From the NCBI GenBank assembly GCA_016197205.1, contig JACPWG010000074.1, forward strand, positions 46,150-110,149: a DNA stretch of 64,000 bases. The letters are read 5' to 3'. This document shows, piece by piece, positions 24,559 through 33,547 of the stretch. Both the position numbers and the translations under genes were made by a program. Under the pieces are notes generated by a model. It made no database searches. It saw nothing but the letters and a program-made list of their open reading frames with translations, and was not told the origin of the DNA. The stretch's first letter is position 1. Each line of letters opens with the position of its first letter. This DNA comes from Planctomycetota bacterium. Its GTDB lineage: Bacteria; Planctomycetota; MHYJ01; WSZJ01; JACPWG01.

Positions 24559-26295
24559 TCAGTGGCCCTCGCTGGCGGTCAGGATCTCTTCCACGGTGGT
24601 GAGGCCGCGACGGACCTTCTCCATGCCGTCGTCGAAGAGGAACTGGATGCCGGCCTTGCGCGCGGCCGTCGCGATTTCCGCGACGCCGGCCCTCCGCTGG
24701 ATCAGCTCGCCGAGTTCCGGGCCGATCCGGAGGACCTCGTAGACGCCGACGCGCCCGCGGTAGCCGTTGCCGCCGCACTCGGCGCAGCCCTTCGGACCGA
24801 AGAGCACGTCGTCCGGCCCCAGGCCGTATTTTGCGCGAACGGTGGCGTCGACCTTGATGGGCCGGCGGCAGGCCATGCAGAGGCGGCGGACCAGGCGCTG
24901 CGCCTCCAGCAGCCGGACCGCGGAGCCGAGCAGGAACGGCTCGATGCCCATGTCCGCGAGCCGGCTGACCGCGCCCAGGGCGCTGTTGGTGTGCAGCGTG
25001 GAGAGCACGAGGTGGCCGGTGAGGGCGGCGCGCATGCAGATCTGCGCGGTCTCCTGGTCGCGCACCTCCCCGACCATGATGATGTCCGGGTCCTGTCGGA
25101 GGAAGGCACGGAGCGCGCCCGCGAACGTCATGTTGACCTGGGCCTTGACCTGGATCTGATTGATCCCCAGGAACCGGTACTCGACCGGGTCTTCCACGGT
25201 CATGATGTTGACGTCGGGTTGGTTCAGGATCTTGAGGCCCGCGTAGAGGGTGGTGGTCTTGCCGCTCCCGGTGGGGCCGGTGACGAAGATGAGGCCGTGC
25301 GGGGACTCGATGGCCTCGATGAAGTCCTCGGCCTGGCGGTCGGTGAAGCCGAGCCCCTTGAGGTCGAGGGGTGCGGCGTCCTTGTTCAAGAGACGCAGCA
25401 CCATTTTCTCGCCGTAGACCGTGGGCACGGTGGAGACGCGCAGGTCCACGCGCTTCTCGCCGAGCCGGATCGTGAAGGCGCCGTCCTGGGGGATGCGCCG
25501 CTCGGCGATGTCCATCTTGGAGAGGATCTTCAGGCGGCTGACCATGGGGACGTAGGTGGCCTTGGGCGGGGCGGTCAGCTCGCGCAGGGATCCGTCGACG
25601 CGAAAGCGGATGCGGACGTCGTTCTCGAAGGGCTCCATGTGGATGTCGCTGGCGCGGATGCGGACCGCCTCCGAGAGGATGTGGTTCACGAGCCGCACCA
25701 CGTGCCCGTCCTTGCCCCCGGGCGCCGCGCGCGAGAGGTTGACGACGTTCCCGAATTCCCCGTCCTCGTCCTGGGGCTGGGCCTCGAGCAGGGCCGTGGA
25801 GGAGATCTCCTTGACCATGTCGCGCTCGCCGAAGGCGACCGAGATCATGTCCTCGACCACGGTGAGGGGCGCGGCATGGGGGGAGACCACGCAGCCGGTG
25901 GCGAGCTGGACCTGGTCCACGGCCTCGCGGTCCCCCGGATTGACCATGGCGACGCCGAGGCTCGCGCCCTCCTGCTGAAATGCGAGCACGAAATACTGGC
26001 GGCAGACCAGTTCCGGCACGCGCCGCGCGACCAACGGGTCCGCGCGCAGCCGCTCTCCGAGCTCCTGGGCGTCGATCAACGGCACGCAGAAGTACTCGGC
26101 GTAGGCGCGGGCGAGCTCGAGGTCCTCGACCAGCTCGCCGTGGACCAGGACCTCCTCCAGCGTCCCGGCGATCTTCTCGCGCAGCTTGGGCAGTTTCGGG
26201 AGGGCGGCGGCGAACTCCGGATTCCGCTCCAGCAGCAGTCGCACGGGCAGCGGCAACCGGCCGGCGCGCTTCGCCTCCGTGGGGTCGGCGTTCAT
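24559..26295 (-). CDS. gspE: Type II secretion / pilus assembly ATPase
   Basis: A 578-aa GspE/PilB ATPase. It has an N-terminal MshEN-type region (~30-150), an N2 domain ~190-290, Walker A GPTGSGKTTT (~333-342), an Asp box, Walker B IIMVGEVRD (~400) and the His box LVLSTLHTNSA. A zinc tetracysteine (CMACRRP... CAECGG, ~470-507) follows. It powers pseudopilin polymerisation from the cytoplasmic face. The start overlaps the stop of the PilP/GspC-like gene (ATGA). Confidence 0.95.
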   Translation of the reverse strand: MNADPTEAKRAGRLPLPVRLLLERNPEFAAALPKLPKLREKIAGTLEEVLVHGELVEDLELARAYAEYFCVPLIDAQELGERLRADPLVARRVPELVCRQYFVLAFQQEGASLGVAMVNPGDREAVDQVQLATGCVVSPHAAPLTVVEDMISVAFGERDMVKEISSTALLEAQPQDEDGEFGNVVNLSRAAPGGKDGHVVRLVNHILSEAVRIRASDIHMEPFENDVRIRFRVDGSLRELTAPPKATYVPMVSRLKILSKMDIAERRIPQDGAFTIRLGEKRVDLRVSTVPTVYGEKMVLRLLNKDAAPLDLKGLGFTDRQAEDFIEAIESPHGLIFVTGPTGSGKTTTLYAGLKILNQPDVNIMTVEDPVEYRFLGINQIQVKAQVNMTFAGALRAFLRQDPDIIMVGEVRDQETAQICMRAALTGHLVLSTLHTNSALGAVSRLADMGIEPFLLGSAVRLLEAQRLVRRLCMACRRPIKVDATVRAKYGLGPDDVLFGPKGCAECGGNGYRGRVGVYEVLRIGPELGELIQRRAGVAEIATAARKAGIQFLFDDGMEKVRRGLTTVEEILTASEGH

Positions 26296-26822
26296 CGGCG
26301 GGGCTCCTTCTGGGGCGGACGGGGCGGATGGGGCGGACGGGACGCACGCGCCGGGGCGGACGGCGCACCGAACAGTTTGAGTTCCACCTCTCGTCGTCCG
26401 AGGGTCACCAGGACCTGTTGGGTTCGAATGGCGAGCACCCGTCCGATTTCGGCCCCTCGCGCGTCGCGGAGCGGTTCCCCCACGCCATAGGCGGACCCGT
26501 TCAGGATCGCCAGGGGGCGCCCGCCGGCGAGTACGATGCCCGAGAGCTCGACCTGCGCCGTGGACTCCGGCTCGGGTTCCGGTTCGACTTCGACCGCGGC
26601 CCCGGCCTCCGGGTCCGCGGCATCGGCCGATCCGCCCGCGAAGGTCTCGAAGAGGTTGCGCGACGGGACCCAGGTCTCCGGACGGCGCAGCATCTCCCGG
26701 CGGATCTGGGGCGCGTTCTTTTCAGCGCTGGGGAGGCGGCGGGCCTCCCCTACCAGGTAGGGCCAAAGGGCCAGTCCCACGGCCCCGCTGAACGCCCAAG
26801 CGCCGGCCTTACCGCGCGTCAT
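26292..26822 (-). CDS. GspC/PilP-like secretion protein
   Basis: A 176-aa protein with one N-terminal membrane helix (~8-24), an acidic/Pro-rich linker (~65-88, EVEPEPEPES) and a short beta domain (~92-150: VELSGIVLAGGRPLAILNG, GEPLRDARGAEIGRVLAIRTQQVLVTL) that matches the homology-region pattern of GspC/PilP. The role would be linking the inner-membrane platform to the secretin. The Pro-rich C-terminus is unusual. Confidence 0.75.
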   Translation of the reverse strand: MTRGKAGAWAFSGAVGLALWPYLVGEARRLPSAEKNAPQIRREMLRRPETWVPSRNLFETFAGGSADAADPEAGAAVEVEPEPEPESTAQVELSGIVLAGGRPLAILNGSAYGVGEPLRDARGAEIGRVLAIRTQQVLVTLGRREVELKLFGAPSAPARASRPPHPPRPPQKEPRR

Positions 26823-27411
26823 GCGCCTTCTCCTCGCGAGGGGCGCGCGCCGTCCCCGGCTTCGGACCCCGCAGCTCGCCCATGCCCAGGATCACCGCTT
26901 TCAGTTTCACGCTCTCCCGATCCGTCCGCTCGAAGAGCATCGATTCGATCCGCAGCAGCCGGTCGTTGCGCTCCAGCCAGAGCAGGAACTCGATCAAGGA
27001 CTCGTATGCGCCCTCCACTTCGAACACGAACCGCAACACCTCGTAGGGGCCGATCAGCGTGGAGCCGCTGGGATCGTAATTGCGGAATTTCAGATTGCAC
27101 GCGCGCGTGCCGGTGAGCACGTACTGGACCCACTCGTTCGAGTCGCGGGTCGAGACCAGTCGTTTCTCGAACAAGGCGACCTGTTGCTTGAGGGCGTCGG
27201 TCTCCTCGACCAGGTTCGCCCGCCCACGCACCACCTCCAGCTCCCCTTTGAGCGCGGCGACCTGGCCGTGCAGCGGGTAGTAGACGCCCAGGAGCCCGAT
27301 CCCCAGCCCCAGCGCGTAGACACACAGCCGGAGGGACTCGGGGTCCTGGAGCAACTTGCCCAACGCCTCCAATTGCCGGCGCGACCGTGCGTCAACGAGG
27401 GCCACGTTCAT
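26809..27411 (-). CDS. PilO/GspM-like inner-membrane protein
   Basis: A 200-aa protein with one membrane helix (~29-47, LCVYALGLGIGLLGVYYPL), a coiled coil (~48-85) and a ferredoxin-like domain (~100-180: YEVLRFVFEVEGAYESLIEFLLWLERND, LRIESMLFER). This is the PilO/GspM arrangement. It overlaps the PilM-PilN-type gene by 20 nt and the next gene by 14 nt. Confidence 0.85.
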   Translation of the reverse strand: MNVALVDARSRRQLEALGKLLQDPESLRLCVYALGLGIGLLGVYYPLHGQVAALKGELEVVRGRANLVEETDALKQQVALFEKRLVSTRDSNEWVQYVLTGTRACNLKFRNYDPSGSTLIGPYEVLRFVFEVEGAYESLIEFLLWLERNDRLLRIESMLFERTDRESVKLKAVILGMGELRGPKPGTARAPREEKAHDAR

Positions 27412-29098
27412 TTCCTCCGCACTTGATGACGAAGTTGGCCAGCTGCTCGTTTCCCTCTTGCCGCCAGGTCAGGGTGGAGACTTCGATCTTCGCGAACGAC
27501 TCGGTGAGCACGGGGCTCTTGCGCAGCGCGCCGAGGAGGGCGTCGATCTCCCGAGGGGCGGACCCGGTGCTCGGGAAGGCCGCGCTGCCCGCCAGCTCCA
27601 GCCGCCGCGGGGGCGTCGCCCTCTCCTTCGTGTGCACATCGGGCAGCTTGAACTCGCACTCGGCACGCAGCTTGGTCAGCCAGACGTTGCGCGGGATCGA
27701 GGGCGGAAGCTGTTGCAGGACCTCGCTCCAGACCACGCGCTGCGAAAAGTAGCACCACGAGCCCTGCACCCGCACGCCCAGCCCTTCGTGCAGGGTGGAG
27801 AGGTCCGCGTCCGAGAGGCCCGCGGCCCAGGGGTACGAGCGGATGAGCGTTTCCCGGGCACCGATTTCCCCCCGAAGTTGGGCCACTTCGTTCCCGAGGA
27901 CCGCGGTCAGGAGCAGGAGCAGGCCGACCACGAAGCCGGCGTCGCGGCGCGGCACGAGATCGCGGAGGGGGCGACTCGGCCGCACAGTCTTGGCAAGGTC
28001 CAGGGCGAGCGCTCCCCCGTGGGAAGCGGCGGCGCCGAGGCAAAACGCCGCGGCCGTGCCCGTACCCCAGTCCTCGACGACCGCGCGTGTCTCGAGGCCC
28101 GTATCGAGCGCGATTCTCTCCTCCCAGGACGCCGTCCCTGTCCCGTACAGCAGGACCTTGAGCTTCTTCTGCCGCAGCATCTCGCACGCCACGCAGTCCC
28201 CGCTCTCCTCCGCGGCGGCATCCGCCTCCTCCTGGCCCGGCTTGCGCACCGTCAACGACTCGTGGAGCTCGCTTTCCAGCGTCCGCACGGAGGCCACGAG
28301 CCCGCGCGGTGAGCTTGCGTCCAGCCCGTGAAGCGCCACGGGCACCCCGCGCACCGTCGTGAGGGCCACCGACCGTTCCGCTCCGACGAAGACGTGCAAC
28401 TGATACGGCTCGTCCCGAAACGCCTCGGCCCGGCACTGCGCCATGGCCAGCAGGGAAAAGGGCGTCGGCAGGAAGCGGAAGCGGCGGACCCCGGCCCCCA
28501 CCAGGGCTTCGAGCAGCGGCTGGAGGTACTCTTTGCGGCAGGAAACCGTGTGGCCGAAGGTCGTGCGTAGAAGCCGGTGCACCAGGCCGTCGGTCGCGAA
28601 GGCGGAGGCGGGCGCGGTGCGCGTGCCGACCAGACCCTCGACCAGCTCCGGCGTGAGTCCCGCGCTCGCCGCCTCGGGCTCGACCGGTCGGAAACGGTGC
28701 AGGACGCGCCAGGCCGGCACCCCGAGCACGAACACCGCGCGCTGTCGCTCCGCTTCCGGAAGCTCCGCGAGCAGCCGTCGCAGGGCGGCCGCGGGCCCGG
28801 CCGGGCCGCGCCAGCCCGCCCGTCGGATCGACCGGGGACGCGCGCCGTTGCAGGTCGGCCCGACCGCGCAGACGGTGACTTCCTCCTCATCCACCGAGAC
28901 GCCATAGGCCCGGGGCGTGAATGCGACGGCGAGCGGACCGAGCAGGCCCCAGCCCGCGCGCAGACTTTCCGCGAGCGGCGCCAGTGCGCGCACGTCGAGC
29001 TCCGCGACCTCCAGGTCGGGCTCGGCAGCCGCACCCGGGCCGCCCTCGGCGGGCTGCGGCGCCGTCGTCGCGGTTCGGTTCGCGGAGAGCGTTTCCAT
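27392..29098 (-). CDS. PilM-PilN-like fusion (GspL-type) secretion protein
   Basis: I start at ATG 29098 (METLSANRTA) because GGAAGG precedes it; a GTG 6 nt upstream is possible; 568 aa. Residues ~60-380 look like an actin-like ATPase-fold PilM/GspL cytoplasmic domain (AYGVSVDEEEVTVCAVG, VHVFVGAERSVAL-type strands, VVEDWGTGTAAAFCLGAA). A membrane helix at ~393-410 is followed by a coiled coil and a PilN-type periplasmic domain (VLQQLPPSIPRNVWLTKLRAE). In most pilus systems PilM and PilN are separate; here they are one chain, as in GspL. Confidence 0.85.
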   Translation of the reverse strand: METLSANRTATTAPQPAEGGPGAAAEPDLEVAELDVRALAPLAESLRAGWGLLGPLAVAFTPRAYGVSVDEEEVTVCAVGPTCNGARPRSIRRAGWRGPAGPAAALRRLLAELPEAERQRAVFVLGVPAWRVLHRFRPVEPEAASAGLTPELVEGLVGTRTAPASAFATDGLVHRLLRTTFGHTVSCRKEYLQPLLEALVGAGVRRFRFLPTPFSLLAMAQCRAEAFRDEPYQLHVFVGAERSVALTTVRGVPVALHGLDASSPRGLVASVRTLESELHESLTVRKPGQEEADAAAEESGDCVACEMLRQKKLKVLLYGTGTASWEERIALDTGLETRAVVEDWGTGTAAAFCLGAAASHGGALALDLAKTVRPSRPLRDLVPRRDAGFVVGLLLLLTAVLGNEVAQLRGEIGARETLIRSYPWAAGLSDADLSTLHEGLGVRVQGSWCYFSQRVVWSEVLQQLPPSIPRNVWLTKLRAECEFKLPDVHTKERATPPRRLELAGSAAFPSTGSAPREIDALLGALRKSPVLTESFAKIEVSTLTWRQEGNEQLANFVIKCGGNERGPR

Positions 29099-29109
29099 GG
29101 CCACCCTTC

Positions 29110-29463
29110 CTACGGAGCCGGCGTCACCGTCACGGTCCAGACCCGCTTCTTCCCCTGCTGGGAGACCAGGTCGAAGCGGACGGTGTAGGATCGCGCGCGC
29201 CCCCCGACCCAGGTCGAAAACGTATCGAGGCTGCCCGAGGTCGGGATCTCCTGCTCGAGCCGGTGCAACCCGTCTACCGCGGCCTTCCCGGCGCCGGCGT
29301 CCCGATCCTGCCGCAGCCGGTGCATTCGCTCGAGGCGGAGGGCGGCGCCGGTAGCGCGGTTGGCGATCGACCAGAGGGAGAGGCCGACGGTCACCAGGAC
29401 CATCACCACGACCAGCGCGTACCCGCGCGGGGAGCGCCGCCCGGAGAGCTGCCGACCGCTCAT
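29110..29463 (-). CDS. Short GspK/PilX-like minor pilin
   Basis: A 117-aa protein with a basic leader and a hydrophobic helix (RGYALVVVMVLVTVGLSLWSIA). The leader lacks a clear Gly-Phe cleavage site; Gly-Tyr may serve. GspK proteins are usually over 300 aa, so this is a much reduced form or a PilX/PilV-like tip pilin. It overlaps the previous gene by 4 nt. Confidence 0.65.
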   Translation of the reverse strand: MSGRQLSGRRSPRGYALVVVMVLVTVGLSLWSIANRATGAALRLERMHRLRQDRDAGAGKAAVDGLHRLEQEIPTSGSLDTFSTWVGGRARSYTVRFDLVSQQGKKRVWTVTVTPAP

Positions 29464-29813
29464 GGCTCCGTCTGCTCCGCGGTGACCACCATGGCTTCGT
29501 CCGGGAAGCCCTTCGTGACCGACAGCACCTGTACCGTCAGCACCGCGGGCGCATACGACGTCTCTTCGATCAGCGAGGTGTCCGACGGCAGCGGAAGGAG
29601 GTCGAACTGACGGGCCAGGGGATCCTGCGGGGCGCGGACGTACTTGCGACCGCCGTCCGGAAGGTCCCTTTCCAAGCGCCGCAGGTGCCGCGAATTGGCG
29701 ACCATCAGACTGCCCATGCCCAGCGCGACGAGGGTCAGCAGGACCAGCGCGACCTGGAATTCCAGGAGAGTGAAGGCCCGCGGGCCGTGCTGCCCGCGCT
29801 GGTGTCTGGTCAT
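29460..29813 (-). CDS. Minor pseudopilin
   Basis: A 117-aa prepilin. The leader is 13 residues, then FTLLEFQVALVLLTLVALGMG with Glu at +5; the residue before the cut is Ala, not Gly, which some prepilin peptidases accept. The rest is a short globular part. It overlaps both neighbours by 4 nt (ATGA), implying translational coupling. Confidence 0.75.
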   Translation of the reverse strand: MTRHQRGQHGPRAFTLLEFQVALVLLTLVALGMGSLMVANSRHLRRLERDLPDGGRKYVRAPQDPLARQFDLLPLPSDTSLIEETSYAPAVLTVQVLSVTKGFPDEAMVVTAEQTEP

Positions 29814-30268
29814 CGCAGACTCGGGACGACCGTGAAGCCGCCCCCCTCGACGCTGCCCGTCAGGGTCCCGGCCTGGTCAAGCTGGAGCTGCCCGGACCAC
29901 AGAGAGCTGCCGGTGCGGGTCGCGCGCACCGTGAAGGCCGAGGTGGTCGCGCTGACCACTTCATAGAAGAAGAGCCGCGCCTCCTCGGGCGTGGCGGCGA
30001 TGCGCGCATCCACCAGATCGGCCTCCACGAGCGCGGACAGGGAGCCGGCATACGTGCGATACTCGAGCCAGTACGCGCGTTGGGCGGCGGAGATGGACCG
30101 CAGTTCCGCGGCCGCCAGATCGACCCGCGACAGCTCCAGCCCGCGCCCGAGGCTCGGGACCCCAAGGGAGGCGAGGATGCCCAGCAAGGTCATGACCAAC
30201 GAGACCTCCATGAGGGAGATCCCGGCCCGGGGCCGGCGCCGGCATCCGCCGCGGAAGGTAGGGCTCAT
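29810..30268 (-). CDS. Minor pseudopilin
   Basis: The start is at MSPTFRGGCRRRPRAG (ATG 30268) with CGGAG 7 nt upstream; 152 aa. The cleavage site is AG before ISLMEV, with Glu at +5 and a hydrophobic helix to ~40. Helix-then-strand sequence (AAELRSISAAQRAYWLEYRTYAGSLSALVEADLVD) is of the GspG/GspH kind. It is separated from the upstream pilin gene by 155 nt with a GC-rich hairpin. Confidence 0.85.
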   Translation of the reverse strand: MSPTFRGGCRRRPRAGISLMEVSLVMTLLGILASLGVPSLGRGLELSRVDLAAAELRSISAAQRAYWLEYRTYAGSLSALVEADLVDARIAATPEEARLFFYEVVSATTSAFTVRATRTGSSLWSGQLQLDQAGTLTGSVEGGGFTVVPSLR

Positions 30269-30328
30269 GGTCGGCTCCGGACATCGAGTGCGCGTCTCCC
30301 CGCGGCCCGGCGGGCCCTCCGCCGAGCC

Positions 30329-30360
30329 CCCTCCCCCGCGCCCAGCGCGAGGGAGGGGTT
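30329..30360. terminator. GC-rich hairpin between pilin genes
   Basis: CCCTCCCCCGCGC and GCGCGAGGGAGGG pair around a CCA loop. On the minus strand it lies between gspG-like and the next pilin gene and could attenuate transcription so that the major pilin is made in excess. There is no T tract, so it may equally be a dispersed CCCTCCC repeat. Confidence 0.4.
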
Positions 30361-30423
30361 GAGGGGGGGCGAACTCCACACTGCAAGGGTTCAGCAGAGG
30401 ATCGGGTCGCTTCGGACCGGACG

Positions 30424-30903
30424 CTAGGTCGACATCGGGTTGATGTCGGGCTTCGTGGCGATCGTGCTCTTGAGCGGATCGGTGTTGAAGCCTTGGTCCG
30501 TGAACGTCACCGTGTAGCTGCCGTAGCCCGCCGCGGCGCCGGCGCGGGTCAGGGTGAGCGTCCAGGAGGACTCCAGCGTGCCCGAGGACCCGGCGGCGAT
30601 GACTCCGATGGTGAAGTACTTGGGCGCCGGCATCTGGATGTCCAAGTCTGTCAGGGCCCCTGCATACGTCCCCTGGCGCGCCTGGAAGCGCTCCTGCGCC
30701 GAACGCACGGCGGCGAGATAGTTGTAAGCTTCGCCGGCCTTGGAGCGCTCGACAGCGGAGAGGAACCGCGGCACGGCGAACGCGGCCAGCACGCCGATGA
30801 TCACGATCACCACCGCCAGCTCGACCAGCGTGAAGCCGCTTTCCTTCTGCGTGGGGCGGGAGAAATGCGAGGGCGCGGAAGCCATCCATCGAACTGCCGA
30901 CAT
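30424..30903 (-). CDS. gspG: Major pseudopilin (GspG/PilA type)
   Basis: The start is at MSAVRWMASAPSHF (ATG 30903) with CGGAG 8 nt upstream; 159 aa. The leader of ~24 residues ends GFTLVELAVVIVIIGVLAAFAVPRF, the classic type IV pilin N-terminus with Glu5. ERSKAGEAYNYLAAVRSAQERFQARQGTYA continues the pseudopilin helix. The C-terminal part is beta-rich. It is the promoter-proximal gene of the operon, consistent with the most abundant subunit. Confidence 0.9.
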   Translation of the reverse strand: MSAVRWMASAPSHFSRPTQKESGFTLVELAVVIVIIGVLAAFAVPRFLSAVERSKAGEAYNYLAAVRSAQERFQARQGTYAGALTDLDIQMPAPKYFTIGVIAAGSSGTLESSWTLTLTRAGAAAGYGSYTVTFTDQGFNTDPLKSTIATKPDINPMST

Positions 30904-31909
30904 GTTGGGTGCTCCGAAAATGTGGAGGTGTGAAGATCGTTCCCCCGACGGTGCGGACGCGGGACCGGTCCTACCGGCGGCCCTCGCCCCGTTTGCGTCG
31001 ACCGTTCGGCATCGCCCATGCGGCCGTCGCCGCCGCCTCGAACCGGCTCGGGCAAAGGCCTCCTGACCATTTCGGTCTCCCTTCGAAATTCGTGTTGCTC
31101 GAGTGTCGGGTTTCGGGCGAGGCGAATCCGGCCGTCCTGACCACGGCGAAAGGCTTTGCAAGCGTCGAGCCGCTCCTCGCACCCGAACGGTTCGAGGTCT
31201 CCGCCGCGCCCGCGCCGCAAACCAGCCGGCGCGAGGAAAGGCCCGCCACGAGCCCTTCGACAGGGTTTCCGGAAGGAACCGCCCGTCCACTGCCGCAGTC
31301 GGCGGTCCTGAGGAATTCGCTCGGCTTCTCCGGCCTCGCTTTCCGCCGACGGTGATCGGTGGTTCAAAACACTGCATCATTTTGCACCAGCACCCGCCGC
31401 GAGGACCGGTGCCCTCAAGCCCCGTCCTCGGATTACCGATAATGTGCGGGGGGGCACCCGCTCCGGCTTGCAGCCGTCAGGTTCGATCCAAGACGGACGT
31501 GCCTCACGTGCTGTCGCCGGCTCCTGGGTTTTGGATCCCTACTGCGCAACTTCAGGAAGTCTCTTCGAGGTATTCGCGAGGCCGGATTTTCGAAACCACA
31601 GACTTCCCAGCGCAGTCCCTGGCCGCCACCAAAGGGACGAGCCACCGAAGACGCCGAAAACACCGAAAGACGAACCGCGAATTTCGCCAATTTCGCGAAT
31701 CTTCTACCGAGAATTCGTTTCCAGAAAAACCAGCTTTTGCGCGATTGTGTGACAGATTTCTCGGGAATTCACAGCCTACGAATCTGTGAAATCGCCGTTA
31801 ATCTGTGAAATCTGTGGTTCCCTTTCGGTTTCGGGCGCGTGCCTGACTTGGGATTTGGGATTTGGGATTTCACGGGCCGCCGCCCTTGCCTGGGATGTGA
31901 GGTCGATCC
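30904..31909. promoter_or_regulatory. 1-kb divergent region of the secretion locus
   Basis: No convincing gene is seen between the major pilin and the secretin. Divergent promoters must lie here. The part 31590-31830 is AT-richer and carries repeat words (AATTTCGCCAATTTCGCGAA, ACAGATT). Confidence 0.5.
31745..31830. repeat. ACAGATT-type repeat, partial copy 3
   Basis: GACAGATTTCTCGGG, then GAATCTGTGAAATCGCCGTT, then AATCTGTGAAATCTGTGGTT match one half of the repeat at 3257-3425. It lies ~80 bp before the secretin start. Confidence 0.7.
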
Positions 31910-33544
31910 ATGCACCTGGGTGCACGAGCCGGCAGGGAAGCCTACCCACCTTGCCCCAACCGTCCGGCGGCTTGCGGCCCGCGCGCCTCCGCGGTGGGAG
32001 CTCCGCGCCTCCGGGCCTCGGTCCTCATCGCGATGACGTTGGCCCTTCTCCCGATCGCCCGCGAGAGCGCCGCGCAGGAGCCGCCCGCCGGCGGGGAGGC
32101 GCCCGCCCGCGGACCTGCCGCGCCGGAGATCACGCTGCAGCTCAAGGACCAGGTCGAACTCAAGGGCGTGGTCCAGTTGCTCGCCAAGCTCCTCGGGCTC
32201 AAGATCATCTTCGATCCGCGGCTGCTGGAGGGACGCAAGGTTTCCATCGAAGCGCCGGAGAGCCTGCCGCGGGAAGCGGTCCGGGCCTTGCTCGACGAGG
32301 TGCTGGAGAACCAGGGCTTCGCCCTGGAGGCCAAGGAACACGCCGACTGGCTGCACATCGTCCCTATCGACCAGGCGAAGCGCGAAGTCCGGATCTTCAA
32401 GCCCGTGCACTCGGACGCCTCGGAGCTGCTGAAGGCAACGAGGGAGGCGTTGGCGAGCGAGACGCCGGCGCCGGCTGCTGCTGTGCAAGGCGGACCCGGA
32501 GTGCCTGCGCCGGGAGGTGCCGGCGGCGGCCTGGCCGCCGTGGTCGGACCTCTGCTCGGGTCGCAGCCCGCGGCCGGCCCGAGCGCGGCGCCGCCGCCCC
32601 CCCCGCAGGCGGGTGCCCAGCTCTCCCTCGACGCGACCACCAACTCCATCCTCGTGTCGACCGCCTACCCGCGCAAGATGGCCGAAGTCCTCGAACTGCT
32701 CCAGCGACTGGATCGGAAACGCAAGCAGGTCCTCGTGGAGATGGTCGTGGTTTCCGTGGACGATGCCGGTCAGTTCGACTTTGCCATCGACGCCTTCCAC
32801 AACGCCACCAAAGACGGCGTCACCGACCGCTTCCTCTCCCAGCTCTTCGGGCTCTCCACGCTCACCGGCGGACTCGGGGTGGCGCCGCAAATCGGCCAGG
32901 GCTTCAGCGCCGTGGTCCTGCACCCGAAGGACTACTCCTTCGTGGTCCGCGCCCTCCAAACCACGACGAAGGCTCGCGTGTTGGCCGCCCCTCGCCTCCT
33001 GGTGCGGGACAACTCGGAAGGTACGCTCCAGAGCGTCCGCGAGGAGCCGTTCGTCTCGATCAACGCTTCCACCACCGTCTCCACCACCTCCTTCGCGGGC
33101 TTCGCCTCGGCGGGCCCCCAGATCAAGATCCGCCCGCGGGTCACCGAGGGGAACAGCGTCTACCTCGACTACAGCATAACCCTGAGCGCGTTCACCGCGC
33201 CGGCGGCGAACGCCGGCGTGCCTCCGCCCCGCAAGACCGACACCGTCACCAGCTTCGCGGTCCTCCCCGACGGTCATACCGTGGTGGTCGGCGGGCTCAA
33301 ATTCGACGACGACCGCGACGAGGACCGCAAGATCCCCCTCCTGGGGGACCTGCCCCTGCTCGGAGGCCTCTTCCGGTCCACGTCGAGGACGCAGAGCGCC
33401 TCCCGCCTGTTCGTCTTCATCCGGCCGCTGATCATCCGCGACGAGGGGTTCCTGGACCTGAAAAACGTGTCGGTGCCCGACCTGAAGGCCGCCGCCCTCC
33501 CGAGCGACGCGCCACCCGGCAATCCCGAGCGCGTAATGAGGTGA
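31910..33544 (+). CDS. gspD: Secretin (outer-membrane channel)
   Basis: A 544-aa secretin. GAGGT lies 6 nt before ATG 31910; a later ATG (32033) would give a shorter signal peptide. The hydrophobic signal is ~36-52 (ASVLIAMTLALLPIA). N-domains run from ~75 (LQLKDQVELKGVVQLLAKLLGLKIIFDP) with an Ala/Gly/Pro linker ~187-240. The secretin domain is ~300-520, with AAPRLLVRDN and the hallmark IPLLGDLPLLGGLF, then VFIRPLIIRD. It forms the exit pore for the pseudopilus system encoded divergently. It ends 3 nt before a TPR lipoprotein gene that may be its pilotin. Confidence 0.95.
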   Translation: MHLGARAGREAYPPCPNRPAACGPRASAVGAPRLRASVLIAMTLALLPIARESAAQEPPAGGEAPARGPAAPEITLQLKDQVELKGVVQLLAKLLGLKIIFDPRLLEGRKVSIEAPESLPREAVRALLDEVLENQGFALEAKEHADWLHIVPIDQAKREVRIFKPVHSDASELLKATREALASETPAPAAAVQGGPGVPAPGGAGGGLAAVVGPLLGSQPAAGPSAAPPPPPQAGAQLSLDATTNSILVSTAYPRKMAEVLELLQRLDRKRKQVLVEMVVVSVDDAGQFDFAIDAFHNATKDGVTDRFLSQLFGLSTLTGGLGVAPQIGQGFSAVVLHPKDYSFVVRALQTTTKARVLAAPRLLVRDNSEGTLQSVREEPFVSINASTTVSTTSFAGFASAGPQIKIRPRVTEGNSVYLDYSITLSAFTAPAANAGVPPPRKTDTVTSFAVLPDGHTVVVGGLKFDDDRDEDRKIPLLGDLPLLGGLFRSTSRTQSASRLFVFIRPLIIRDEGFLDLKNVSVPDLKAAALPSDAPPGNPERVMR

Positions 33545-33547
33545 ACC

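Noticed and set aside
31081..31200. Sigma-54 promoter upstream of the pilin operon
   Set aside because: A GG...TTTGC-like string is present but the spacing is 11, not 10, and it is on the wrong strand for the pilin gene.
31103..31789. Protein-coding gene in the 1-kb gap of the secretion locus
   Set aside because: The frame runs across repeat words, lacks a ribosome site and has no domain signal.
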